A DNA stretch of 64,000 nt. Origin: Streptomyces cellulosae (GTDB lineage: Bacteria > Actinomycetota > Actinomycetes > Streptomycetales > Streptomycetaceae). The DNA is taken from the NCBI RefSeq assembly GCF_000721105.1, contig NZ_JOEV01000025.1, positions 124,001 to 188,000 on the forward strand, given 5' to 3'. Positions 8,320 through 16,997 of this stretch are shown here, one piece after another; the first letter of the stretch is position 1, and every line of letters begins with the position of its first letter. The notes beneath the pieces were generated by a model, which ran no database searches, was not told where the DNA came from, and worked only from the letters and a program-made list of their open reading frames with translations. Both the position numbers and the translations under genes were made by a program.

Positions 8320-9456
8320 GTGTCACCTGCGAAGAAGCGTGTCGCGGTGGTCGGTGTCGGAACCATGGGCAGCCAGGCAGCCTGGCGGCTGGCGGCCCGC
8401 GGCGCCGAGGTCGTCGGATACGACCGGTTCGCCCCCGGCCACGACCGCAGCGCGGCCGGCGGCGAGTCCCGGATCTTCCGCAGCGCGCACTTCGAGGACT
8501 CCCGGTACGTCCCGCTGCTCAAGCACGCGGACACTCTGTACGAGCAGCTTCAGGAGGAGACGGGCCGGGAACTGCGCCGCCTGACCGGGTGCCTGCTGAT
8601 GGGGCCGACCGAGCACGAGCAGATGGCCACGGTCCTGCAGTCCATCGCCGAGCACGGCCTCGACCACGAGGTGCTGGACGCCGAGTCCCTCGCCAAGCGC
8701 TTCCCGCAGTACCGGATCGAGGACGGCGACGCGGCCGTGCTCGACCGCCGCGCCGGGCTCATCCGGCCGGAGCTGACCGTCCAGACCGCCGCCCGTCGCG
8801 CCGAGGAGCTGGGCGCCGTCATCCGGCGTTACACCGCGGTCCGCGAAATCACCCCCGTGGCGAACGGCGTGGAGATCCGCACCGGCGCCGGCAGCGAACA
8901 CTTCGACACGGCTGTCGTCACCCCCGGCCCCTGGGTCAACGACCTGTTGCCCGACCTGCCGTGGGAGGTGGACGTCCGCCGCCTCGTCAGCGCCTGGTAC
9001 GTGCCCACCACCGACGCCTGGTTCGGCGAGGAACGCCCCGCGTTCATCCGTACGGCACCCACCCACTGCTACGGCCTGCCCTCCCCGGACGGTGTCTCCG
9101 TCAAGCTCGGCCTGTCCCGCGCCCTGCACCGGCCCGCGGGCGACCCGAACCAGCTGGAGCGGACGGTGCGGCCGGAGGAGCTGAAGATCTTCGCCGACCT
9201 GATGGGCCGTTACCTGCCCGACCTCAACCCCGACCCGATCCGCCTGGCCGTCTACATGGAGGGCTACACCGAGAGCAGCCGTCCCCTGGTCGGCCCGCTT
9301 CCCGGCGCCGAGAACGTCGTCCTGCTCGCCGGCTTCTCCGGACACGGCTTCAAGCTCGCGCCGGCCTTCGGAGACATCGCCGCGGACCTCGCGCTGGACG
9401 GCACCTCCTCCCAGCCCATCGACTTCCTCACCACCGTCGGCCGTACGGAGGCATGA
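8320..9456 (+). CDS. FAD-dependent amine oxidase, monomeric sarcosine oxidase / SolA-like
   Basis: 378 residues, DAO fold. The N-terminal Rossmann motif is VAVVGVGTMGSQAAWRLA, followed by GGESRIFRSAHFED; the C-terminal FAD segment is LLAGFSGHGFKLAPAFG, characteristic of sarcosine and N-methyl-amino-acid oxidases. The GTG start at 8320 is chosen because AAAGGAAAG stands just upstream. In covalently flavinylated relatives a Cys occurs about 20 residues before this last motif; here the aligned position is Tyr in AVYMEGYTES, so FAD is probably non-covalent. First gene of the long operon and coupled by ATGA to the deacylase. It likely oxidises a secondary or N-alkyl amine, releasing an aldehyde and peroxide. 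Substrate unknown. Confidence 0.85.
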   Translation: MSPAKKRVAVVGVGTMGSQAAWRLAARGAEVVGYDRFAPGHDRSAAGGESRIFRSAHFEDSRYVPLLKHADTLYEQLQEETGRELRRLTGCLLMGPTEHEQMATVLQSIAEHGLDHEVLDAESLAKRFPQYRIEDGDAAVLDRRAGLIRPELTVQTAARRAEELGAVIRRYTAVREITPVANGVEIRTGAGSEHFDTAVVTPGPWVNDLLPDLPWEVDVRRLVSAWYVPTTDAWFGEERPAFIRTAPTHCYGLPSPDGVSVKLGLSRALHRPAGDPNQLERTVRPEELKIFADLMGRYLPDLNPDPIRLAVYMEGYTESSRPLVGPLPGAENVVLLAGFSGHGFKLAPAFGDIAADLALDGTSSQPIDFLTTVGRTEA

Positions 9457-10520
9457 CCATGCACGAGACCACCCTCTCCGTCGGCTCCCTGCAGGCCGGG
9501 CCGGGCACCAAGACCCGCGGCGCCGTCCGTGCCGAGCTCGGCACGCTCACCGTCGACATCCCGGTCACCCTGATCAACGGCACCCGTCCCGGCCCCCGCG
9601 TCGTGATCACCGCCGGAGTGCACGGCGGCGAGTTCACACCCATCGACGCGGCCGCACGGCTCATGGCGCTACTGGAGCCCGGCGAGGTGCGCGGGCAGGT
9701 GATCATCTGTCCGGTCGCCAACCCCAAGGCCGTGTACCAGGGCCGGCTCAACGTCTCCCCGATCGACGGCGTGAACATCAACCGCGTCTTCCCCGGCGAC
9801 CCCGACGGCAGCCCCACCGAGCGGCTGGCCGCCTGGCTCTTCACCCACCTCGTCGACGGCGCCGACGTCTACGTCGACCTGCACTGCGGCGGCATCGACC
9901 AGGTCCTGCGGGACTTCGTCGGCTACCGTCTCACCGGCGACCCGGACCTCGACAAGGCGACGGCCGCGCTGGCAGGGTCCTTCGGCATCGAGGACGTCAT
10001 CCTCGGGCTGAAGCCCGACGGCGGCAACAGCCACGCGGCCGCCGCCCGCCGGGGCATCTCAGCGGTGCTCGTCGAGGTGGGCGCACTCGGGCAGCGTGAC
10101 GCGGCCACGGCCCGTCGCCGCGTCGACGGCCTCCTGCGGGCACTGCGCCACCTCGGCGTGCTCGACCCGGACGACTCCGCCCCGGCGCCGATTCGCGAGT
10201 GGGTCTGGTCAGCGGGTGTCACGGCCGAGGCCACCGGGCTCTGGTACCCGGAGTTCTCCTTCGACGGCGACGTCATCGGCGAAGTGGCGGAAGGCGACGT
10301 CCTCGGCCGCATCGTCGACCCGGCCGATGGCCAGGAGCACATGGTCCACGCCCCGGCCGGCGGGCGGATCTTCTACGCCATGCACGGCCTCACCGTCGCC
10401 ACCGGTGCCGAACTGGCCGCCCTGGCCGTCCCGTGGGACCCCGACACGGCCACGCGAACCGGCACCCTCCGCACCCCCGGTACGGGCGTCGGATCCGACG
10501 AGGCGGACCCCCGCCCCTAG
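9453..10520 (+). CDS. AstE/aspartoacylase-family (M14-like) zinc deacylase, copy 1
   Basis: 355 residues. A zinc carboxypeptidase-like core shows the ligand motif AGVHGGE (His/Glu), the substrate-binding NINRVFPGD, and DLHCGG supplying the third ligand; a C-terminal beta domain follows (about 250-340). Family members remove succinyl, acetyl or similar groups from amino acids (AstE, aspartoacylase, the DoeB/EutE ectoine-pathway deacetylase). It overlaps the flavoprotein gene by ATGA. A second, divergent family member lies at 16044. Two deacylases in one operon suggest an N-acylated amine or amide substrate. Confidence 0.85.
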   Translation: MTMHETTLSVGSLQAGPGTKTRGAVRAELGTLTVDIPVTLINGTRPGPRVVITAGVHGGEFTPIDAAARLMALLEPGEVRGQVIICPVANPKAVYQGRLNVSPIDGVNINRVFPGDPDGSPTERLAAWLFTHLVDGADVYVDLHCGGIDQVLRDFVGYRLTGDPDLDKATAALAGSFGIEDVILGLKPDGGNSHAAAARRGISAVLVEVGALGQRDAATARRRVDGLLRALRHLGVLDPDDSAPAPIREWVWSAGVTAEATGLWYPEFSFDGDVIGEVAEGDVLGRIVDPADGQEHMVHAPAGGRIFYAMHGLTVATGAELAALAVPWDPDTATRTGTLRTPGTGVGSDEADPRP

Positions 10521-10595
10521 ACCCCGCCCCCCCGGCTCTTTACTCACGTCCCCGGCCACTCCCCTTGCAAGGCCGACAGCACCAGGAGGCACACG

Positions 10596-11699
10596 ATGAA
10601 TGATGCCCGGATCGACCGCAGACTGTTCCTGCGCGCAATAGGCGGGGTCACGGCGGGTGTCGCCGCCGCGACCACCCTCAGCGCCTGCGGCACCGGCACC
10701 AGCCGGTCCGTCGCCGGCGGCGGCAAGAGCTCCAAGACGCTGGTCGTCCGTGACAGCGGCGGCACGTACGGCGACGCCAACAAGAAGGCCGTCTACGACG
10801 CGTTCACCAAGGAGACCGGTATCCGGATCGAGGTGGTGAACATCCAGTACGCGCAGATGCTCGCCCAGATCCAGCAGGGCCGCCCGCAGTTCGACATCAT
10901 CGACGACTCCATGTCCGACTTCCTGCGCTTCAAGCAGGCGGACGCGACCGAGGACCTGGACTACGAACGGCTGAAGAACTTCAAGAACGCCGGCATCGCC
11001 AAGACCCTGGTCACCTCCAACGCCATCGGCAAGAACTACTGGGCCAGCGTGATGGCGTACCGCACCGACGCCTTCGGCGGGAAGAAACCTTCCTCCTGGG
11101 CCGACTTCTGGGACACCAAGGCGTTCCCCGGCGCCCGTGCCCTTCAGGGCCTGGACGCGGACCGGCCCGTGCTGGAGTTCGCCCTCCTCGCCGACGGGGT
11201 GCCCCTGGACAAGCTGTATCCCCTGGACCTGGACCGTGCCTTCAAGTCCCTGGACCACATCAAGGGATCGATCAAGAAGTTCTGGGACACCGGGGCCCTG
11301 CCCGGCGTGCTGCTGGGCCGCCAGGAGGTCGTCGCCACCGATGTCTGGCACGGCCGCCTCGACGCGCTGATCAAGCAGGGCTCGCCGCTCGCCTACCAGT
11401 GGAACGGCGCCCGACGACAGAGCAACGCCCTCGGCATCGCCAAGGGCGCCGCCAACCTGGACGCCGCCTACCAGCTCATCGACTTCGCGCTGCGCCCCGA
11501 CGTGCAGGCGGCCTACGCCGAGCTGTACCCGATGGCCCCCTCGGTGCCCGCCGCCTACAAGAAGCTTTCCCCGACGACCGCCGCGAACCTGGGCAGTTCT
11601 CCGGAGCACCTCAAGACCGGCTTCGACATGGACGTCGCGTGGTGGGCCGAGAACGACGACGTGGTGGCCAAGCGCTGGCAGGAGTGGACGCATGCCTGA
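10596..11699 (+). CDS. Extracellular solute-binding lipoprotein, polyamine/opine type
   Basis: 367 residues. The N-terminus DRRLFLRAIGG carries a twin-arginine pattern and ends in a lipobox LSAC with Cys near residue 29, so export through Tat and lipid anchoring is likely. The mature part resembles PotD/PotF-class binding proteins (KTLVVRDSGGTYGDANKKAVYDAF, WAENDDVVAKRWQEW at the end). AGGAGG precedes the ATG. It captures the substrate for the permease genes that follow; PotD-type proteins bind putrescine, spermidine, opines and related cations. Confidence 0.88.
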   Translation: MNDARIDRRLFLRAIGGVTAGVAAATTLSACGTGTSRSVAGGGKSSKTLVVRDSGGTYGDANKKAVYDAFTKETGIRIEVVNIQYAQMLAQIQQGRPQFDIIDDSMSDFLRFKQADATEDLDYERLKNFKNAGIAKTLVTSNAIGKNYWASVMAYRTDAFGGKKPSSWADFWDTKAFPGARALQGLDADRPVLEFALLADGVPLDKLYPLDLDRAFKSLDHIKGSIKKFWDTGALPGVLLGRQEVVATDVWHGRLDALIKQGSPLAYQWNGARRQSNALGIAKGAANLDAAYQLIDFALRPDVQAAYAELYPMAPSVPAAYKKLSPTTAANLGSSPEHLKTGFDMDVAWWAENDDVVAKRWQEWTHA

Positions 11700-12831
11700 G
11701 ACCCACGTGATGTCCGAGCCGTCGCTCGCCGCCCCCGCGGCGCTGGCCGGCAGCGGCAAAGCCCTGTCCGTGCAGCGACTGCGCAAGACGTACGCGGGAG
11801 TGACGGCCGTCGACGAGGTCTCCATGGAGATCGCGGCGGGCGAGTTCGTCACCTTCCTGGGGTCCTCCGGCTCCGGCAAGACCACCACCCTGATGATGAT
11901 CGCCGGGTTCTGCGAGCCCGACTCCGGCAGCATCGTCGTCGGAGGCAACGACGTGACCCGCCTGGCCCCGCAGAAGCGCGGACTGGGCTTCGTCTTCCAG
12001 CAGTACCTGCTCTTCCCGCACATGACCGTGTGGGAGAACGTCGCCTTCCCCCTGCAACTGCGCGGCGTGTCCAAGGCGGAGCAGCGCCGACGGGTCGGCG
12101 AGACGCTGGAGATGGCCGGGCTGTCCAAGATGGCCCGCCGCCGGCCGCGTGAGCTGTCCGGCGGCCAACAGCAGCGCGTCGCGCTGTGCCGGGCCCTGGT
12201 CTACCGGCCACCGGTGATCCTCATGGACGAGCCGCTCGGCGCCCTCGACAAGAAGCTGCGCGACCAGCTCCAGACCGAGATCAAGCGCATCCAGCAGGAA
12301 CTCGGCCTGACCGTCATCTATGTGACGCACGATCAGGAGGAGGCCCTCGTCCTGTCCGACCGCATCGCGGTCATGCGGGACGGGCGGATCGACCAGTTCG
12401 ACACCCCGCAGGAGCTCTTCGAGCGCCCCCGCACCCCCTTCGTCGCCGACTTCCTCGGAGCGGCCAACTTCCTCCCCGGCCGCGTTGAGGAACAGAGTGC
12501 GGACCACACGCTCGTACGGCTCGACACCGGCGGCCTGCTCAAGGCCCGCCCGCAGGCCGCCCCCGACGGGGCGCGGGTACGTGCCGCGGTCCAGCCCGGC
12601 CGGCTCTTGCTGTGTCCCGCCGGCGACGGCTTCTGTACCGGGACCGTCGAGACGGTCACCTACGTCGGCACCCTCGTCCGGGTCACCGTCCGCCCCCTCG
12701 GCGCCGCGCACACCGACCTCGTACGGCTGGAACTGCCCGCCGGCCACGCACCCGCCCTCGGCGCACGCGTGGACCTCGCCGCGGACACCGCGAACGTCAG
12801 CGTGTTCCCCGACGCCGAAGACGGGGGGTGA
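11692..12831 (+). CDS. ABC transporter ATP-binding protein, PotA-like
   Basis: 379 residues. Walker A GSSGSGKTT, Q-loop FVFQQYLLFPHM, signature LSGGQQQRVALCRAL, Walker B VILMDEPLGALD, then H-loop VIYVTHDQEEAL. A C-terminal TOBE/OB domain (about 275-375) is typical of the PotA/MalK group. The start overlaps the binding-protein gene by eight bases. Energises uptake by the two permeases directly behind. Confidence 0.93.
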   Translation: MPETHVMSEPSLAAPAALAGSGKALSVQRLRKTYAGVTAVDEVSMEIAAGEFVTFLGSSGSGKTTTLMMIAGFCEPDSGSIVVGGNDVTRLAPQKRGLGFVFQQYLLFPHMTVWENVAFPLQLRGVSKAEQRRRVGETLEMAGLSKMARRRPRELSGGQQQRVALCRALVYRPPVILMDEPLGALDKKLRDQLQTEIKRIQQELGLTVIYVTHDQEEALVLSDRIAVMRDGRIDQFDTPQELFERPRTPFVADFLGAANFLPGRVEEQSADHTLVRLDTGGLLKARPQAAPDGARVRAAVQPGRLLLCPAGDGFCTGTVETVTYVGTLVRVTVRPLGAAHTDLVRLELPAGHAPALGARVDLAADTANVSVFPDAEDGG

Positions 12832-12836
12832 GGACG

Positions 12837-13757
12837 ATGGCCGTGCTCGCTCCCGCACCGGTCTCCACAGCCCCGGTGCCCGGCAGGAAGCGACTGAGCC
12901 GCGCGCTGTCCGAACGCCGCACCCGCTTCGGACTGCTCAACGCCGCACCCGTCGTCGTGTACCTGCTGCTCCTCTTCGTCTACCCGATCTTCAGCATCCT
13001 GATGCTGAGTCTCAAAGGCGAGAGCGGAGGCTTCACCCTCCACTGGTACACCGACGCCTTCCAGGGCGCCAACCTGGAGATCCTCCTCACCACTTTGCGG
13101 ATCTCTGCCGAGACCTCGCTGCTCAGCCTGGTCATCGGCTTCGTCCTGGCCGCCGCGGTCTCCCGGCTCAAACCCCTGTGGGCGGGCCTGGTGATGGTGG
13201 TCGTGGTCGTCCCGCACTTCATCAGCGCGCTCGTGCGCACCTACGGCTGGATCATTCTGCTCGGTGAACACGGCGTCGTGAACAACGCCCTGACGGACCT
13301 TCACGTCCCCGGTGCTCCCTTCCAACTGCTCTACAACGAGCTGGGAGTCGTCATCGGCACCACCTCCGTGATGCTGCCGTACACCGTGCTCCTGCTGTAC
13401 GCGGTCATGAAGGGCATCGACCGCCGGCTGATGGCCGCCGCGGCCAGCATGGGCGCGGGACGCCTGACCATCTTCCGCCGGGTCTACGTCCCCCTGGTCG
13501 CTCCCGGCCTGGTCAACGCGGGCATCCTGTGCTTCATCCTCTGCCTCGGCTACTACATCACCCCCGCCCTCATGGGCGGCCCGAAGCAGACCATGGTCGC
13601 CTCGCTGATCGACACACAGGTCATGAAGCAGGACCAGTGGAACGGGGCCTCGGCGCTCGGCATCGTCCTGCTGCTGCTCACCTTCGCCGGACTGCTGCTG
13701 CTCAGGGTGCTGAAGTCGGCGGGCGAGAGGTACCGGAATCGAGGTACGGCGTCATGA
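12837..13757 (+). CDS. ABC transporter permease, PotB-like
   Basis: 306 residues, about six hydrophobic segments starting with VVVYLLLLFVYPIFSILML. The cytoplasmic EAA loop reads AAAASMGAGRLTIFRRVYVPLVAPG, the contact for the ATPase. AGGA just before the ATG at 12837 follows the ATPase stop directly. First of the two inner-membrane subunits of the importer; it overlaps the next permease gene by ATGA. Confidence 0.92.
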   Translation: MAVLAPAPVSTAPVPGRKRLSRALSERRTRFGLLNAAPVVVYLLLLFVYPIFSILMLSLKGESGGFTLHWYTDAFQGANLEILLTTLRISAETSLLSLVIGFVLAAAVSRLKPLWAGLVMVVVVVPHFISALVRTYGWIILLGEHGVVNNALTDLHVPGAPFQLLYNELGVVIGTTSVMLPYTVLLLYAVMKGIDRRLMAAAASMGAGRLTIFRRVYVPLVAPGLVNAGILCFILCLGYYITPALMGGPKQTMVASLIDTQVMKQDQWNGASALGIVLLLLTFAGLLLLRVLKSAGERYRNRGTAS

Positions 13758-14623
13758 CCGAGCTCCGCTCCACCCCGGCCGGACGCATCACCCTGGCCGT
13801 CCTGTCCACGCTGATCCTGCTGTTCCTGGTGTTGCCGATCGTCGTCATCGTCATCACCTCCTTCGGCAAGGACGCCTTCGGTTCGTTCCCGCCCAGCTCC
13901 TGGACGCTCAACTGGTACAAGGTGCTGTTCGCCGACGACAGCAAGTGGCCGGCCGCGCTGTCGCTCAGCGTCCTCGTGGCCTGTCTGACCACCGTCTTCT
14001 CCCTCATCCTGGGCATGACGGCGGCCACGGCCCTGGTCCGCAGCGATCTGCCGCTGCGGACGGCGGTCTACGGCCTGGTCCTGGCTCCCCTGGTGATCCC
14101 CCAGGTCGTCGTCGCCCTCGGCCTGTTCCTGTTCTTCGAACCGGCCGCGATGCTCGGCAGCCCGGTCGCCATCGCCCTCGGCCACACCGTGCTGGCCTCG
14201 CCGATCGCGGTGATGATCCTCATGGCCACGCTGAAGGGCATCGACGAACGGCTGGAGGACGCGGCCGCCAGCATGGGCGCGAGCCGCCTCACCGTCGCGC
14301 GGCGCATCACCTTCCCACTGGCCATGCCCGGCCTGATCGCCGCCGCGATCTTCTCCTTCATCACCAGCTTCGACGAGTTCTTCATCTCGCAGTTCCTGTC
14401 CTCCGTGGACACCGTGACCCTGCCGGTCCAGGTGTTCAACGTCCTCCAGTACGACGTCGACCCGTCCGTGACCGCCATCAGCGCGATCCTCATCGGGATC
14501 GCCGTCCTGGCCCTCGCACTGGTCGCCGTGGTGCGCAGGCTCAGCGGCTCCGGCCGGCAGGACGGCCTGCTGCCCACCGAGCCCGGAGTGGGACTCGCCC
14601 CCGGAGGGGAGACCGCGTCATGA
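13754..14623 (+). CDS. ABC transporter permease, PotC-like
   Basis: 289 residues with a strongly hydrophobic N-terminal segment (LAVLSTLILLFLVLPIVVIVI) and the EAA loop AAASMGASRLTVARRITFPLAMPG. The segment FDEFFISQFLSS is common in PotC homologues. Pairs with the upstream permease to form the channel. The stop overlaps the next start, tying transport and metabolism in one transcript. Confidence 0.92.
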   Translation: MTELRSTPAGRITLAVLSTLILLFLVLPIVVIVITSFGKDAFGSFPPSSWTLNWYKVLFADDSKWPAALSLSVLVACLTTVFSLILGMTAATALVRSDLPLRTAVYGLVLAPLVIPQVVVALGLFLFFEPAAMLGSPVAIALGHTVLASPIAVMILMATLKGIDERLEDAAASMGASRLTVARRITFPLAMPGLIAAAIFSFITSFDEFFISQFLSSVDTVTLPVQVFNVLQYDVDPSVTAISAILIGIAVLALALVAVVRRLSGSGRQDGLLPTEPGVGLAPGGETAS

Positions 14624-16011
14624 CCACCCGCACCCGCACCCAGGCCGGTGAACTGTCCGCCACGGCGGCCAGACACCTGCTGCTCCACATGACCCCCAAC
14701 GGATCGCTCGGCCCCGAAGGCGAGGACCTCCTCGTTGTCCAGCGGGGGGAGGGCCCGTACGTCGACGACGCGGACGGCAGGCGCTACATCGACGGCCTGT
14801 CAGGGCTGTACTGCTGCCAGCTCGGCTACTCCTACGGCCCCGAGTTCGCCGAGGCCGCCGAACGGCAACTGCGCGAGCTGTGCTACAGCCCGCTGTGGAC
14901 CGGCTCCGCGCACCCCGTCGCCATCGAACTCGCCGAGCGGCTGTCCCGGATCGCCCCCGTCGACATCGAGCACACCTTCTTCTCCAGCGGTGGCGCCGAA
15001 GCCGTCGAGGCCGCCTGGAAGATGGCCCGGCGCTACCACGCGCTGCGCGGCGAGCCGGGCCGCACCAAGGCGATCGCCCGGCGCGGCGCCTACCACGGCC
15101 TGACCATCGGCGCCCTGTCGCTCACCGACGACCCCGGGCTGACGGAGCCGTACGGCCCGCCGGCGATCGAGACCCGGTTCGTGTCGAACACCAACCGCCT
15201 CGGCCTCGCGCCGGAGTTCGCGGACGACGAGGTGTACACGGCGTGGCTGCTCTCCGAGCTGGAGGCCGCGATCCTGGCCGAGGGCCCGGAGACGATCGCC
15301 ATGCTCATCGCCGAGCCGGTGCAGAACCGGGGCGGCTGCATCACCCCGCCCCTGGGGTACTGGCAGGGGCTGCGGGCGCTGGCCGACCGGTACGGCTTCC
15401 TGCTGGTCGCCGACGAGGTGATCACCGCCTTCGGACGGCTGGGGGAGTGGTTCGGCGGGGATCGTTACGGCGCCCGCCCGGACATGGTCACCGTCGCCAA
15501 GGGCATCACCGCGGGATACGCCCCCCTGGGCGCGACCCTGGTCGGCACCAAGGTCACCGAGGTCATCAACCGGCCCGGCGCGGTCCTCAACCACGGCTAC
15601 ACGTTCGCCGGGCATCCGCTGAGCGCGGCCATCGCCCTGCGCAACCTGGAGATCATGGAGCGGGACCGGATCCTGGAGAACGTCCGCGCCCTCCAGGACG
15701 ACCTGGCGCATCACATGGCGGCCCTCAAGGACCTGCCGATCGTCGGCGACGTCCGCGGCACCGGGTTCTTCTACTCCTGCGAACTCGTGGGCGACCTCGA
15801 CGGCGGCGGCTTCAGCGACAGCGCCCGCAAGGAACTCGTCGCCGACCTGATCCCGCGCCGACTGCGTGAGGCCGGCCTGCTGGCCCGCGTCTACAACCGC
15901 TCCGCACCGCTGGTCCAGATCGCGCCCGCGCTGATCAGCGACGGCGCCGTGCTCGACCGTATCGCCGCGATCCTCGCGGACACCCTCGCCGAGGCGTCCG
16001 CCCGCCTGTGA
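14620..16011 (+). CDS. Class III omega-aminotransferase (putrescine/beta-alanine-pyruvate type)
   Basis: 463 residues, fold type I PLP enzyme. Motifs: YIDGLSGLYCCQLGYSYG at the N-terminus, SSGGAEAVEAAWKMARRYH, LLVADEVITAFGRLGEWFG, and TVAKGITAGYAPLGA with the PLP Lys. Similar enzymes (SpuC, beta-alanine- or taurine-pyruvate aminotransferases) transfer terminal amino groups to pyruvate. ATGA overlap with the permease. With the aldehyde dehydrogenase at 16994 it makes a second amine-to-acid step in this island. Confidence 0.9.
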   Translation: MTTRTRTQAGELSATAARHLLLHMTPNGSLGPEGEDLLVVQRGEGPYVDDADGRRYIDGLSGLYCCQLGYSYGPEFAEAAERQLRELCYSPLWTGSAHPVAIELAERLSRIAPVDIEHTFFSSGGAEAVEAAWKMARRYHALRGEPGRTKAIARRGAYHGLTIGALSLTDDPGLTEPYGPPAIETRFVSNTNRLGLAPEFADDEVYTAWLLSELEAAILAEGPETIAMLIAEPVQNRGGCITPPLGYWQGLRALADRYGFLLVADEVITAFGRLGEWFGGDRYGARPDMVTVAKGITAGYAPLGATLVGTKVTEVINRPGAVLNHGYTFAGHPLSAAIALRNLEIMERDRILENVRALQDDLAHHMAALKDLPIVGDVRGTGFFYSCELVGDLDGGGFSDSARKELVADLIPRRLREAGLLARVYNRSAPLVQIAPALISDGAVLDRIAAILADTLAEASARL

Positions 16012-16043
16012 TCCACGGCATTCACGCATTGGAAAGGAACGAC

Positions 16044-16997
16044 ATGTACTCCATCGGTCCCCTGACCGTCGCCCCCGGCGAGCGCGCCCAGGGCCTCATT
16101 CCGGTCGGCACCAGCAGCTACGGCGTGGAGCTCGGCATTCCGCTGATCGTCGTCAACGGCGCCCAGGACGGCCCGGTCCTGTGTGTGGACGCGGGCGTGC
16201 ACGGCGACGAGTACGACGGCCAGGAGGCCATCCGGCGCGTCCTGGCAGACATCGACCCGGTCACCCTGCGCGGCACCGTTGTCGGCATCCCCTGCATGAA
16301 CACCCCGGCCTTCGAGGCGGCGGCCCGCGCGAGCGGCATCGACCATCTCAACCTCAACCGCATCTTCCCGGGTGACGCGGAGGGTTCGTACTCGCAGCGG
16401 CTGGCCGCCACCTTCGTCGAGCAGGTCGTCCCGGCCGTCGACGCCGTGGTCGACCTGCACACCGGTGGCGCCTACGGCGAGATCGCCCCGCTGGTCATCC
16501 TCCAGGGCGGCTACGAGGACCTGGCCACCGACCTGGCGCTCGCCGCCGGACACGAGCTGGTCTGGAAGGGCGGCAAGTGGGGCGGCACGGTCCGCCACCC
16601 CGTTCTCGCGGCCGGCAAGCCGGCCATCACCATCGAGTGCGGTGGCGCCACCTACCGCGAGACCAACGTCGAGCATCACATGAACTCGATCCGCAACATC
16701 CTGCGCAGCCTCGGCATGACCGACGGCAAGGCGGAGCTGCGGGACAGCTACACGACCGTATCCGGCACCTTCGCCCGCTCCGCCGCCGGCGGCTTCTTCG
16801 TCGCCCGCGCCGAGCCGGGGGAGACCTGCAAGGAAGGCGACCTGATCGCCACCATCACCGACCACTACGGAAACACGCTGGAAGAGGTCAGCGCACCGCA
16901 GGACGGCATCGTGCTCTGGGTGCGCCGGATCCGCACGGTCCGTCCGGGCGACGAGGTCGTCATCTTCGGCGAGGTGCTGGGGGAGATCCGGCCATGA
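16044..16997 (+). CDS. AstE/aspartoacylase-family zinc deacylase, copy 2
   Basis: 317 residues from the ATG at 16044, chosen for GAAAGGAA upstream; a GTG at 16008 would add 12 residues without family support. Zinc motifs DAGVHGDEYDG and DLHTGGAYGE, plus NLNRIFPGD, match the copy at 9453, but overall sequence is divergent. The C-terminal beta domain ends GDEVVIFGEVLGEI. Probably cleaves an N-acyl or amide bond in the imported compound or an intermediate. It is coupled to the dehydrogenase behind it. Confidence 0.85.
   Translation: MYSIGPLTVAPGERAQGLIPVGTSSYGVELGIPLIVVNGAQDGPVLCVDAGVHGDEYDGQEAIRRVLADIDPVTLRGTVVGIPCMNTPAFEAAARASGIDHLNLNRIFPGDAEGSYSQRLAATFVEQVVPAVDAVVDLHTGGAYGEIAPLVILQGGYEDLATDLALAAGHELVWKGGKWGGTVRHPVLAAGKPAITIECGGATYRETNVEHHMNSIRNILRSLGMTDGKAELRDSYTTVSGTFARSAAGGFFVARAEPGETCKEGDLIATITDHYGNTLEEVSAPQDGIVLWVRRIRTVRPGDEVVIFGEVLGEIRP

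Noticed and set aside
16008..16043. Longer N-terminus of the second AstE-like deacylase from a GTG
   Set aside because: The ATG at 16044 has a good ribosome binding site and fits the family length; the extension has no support.
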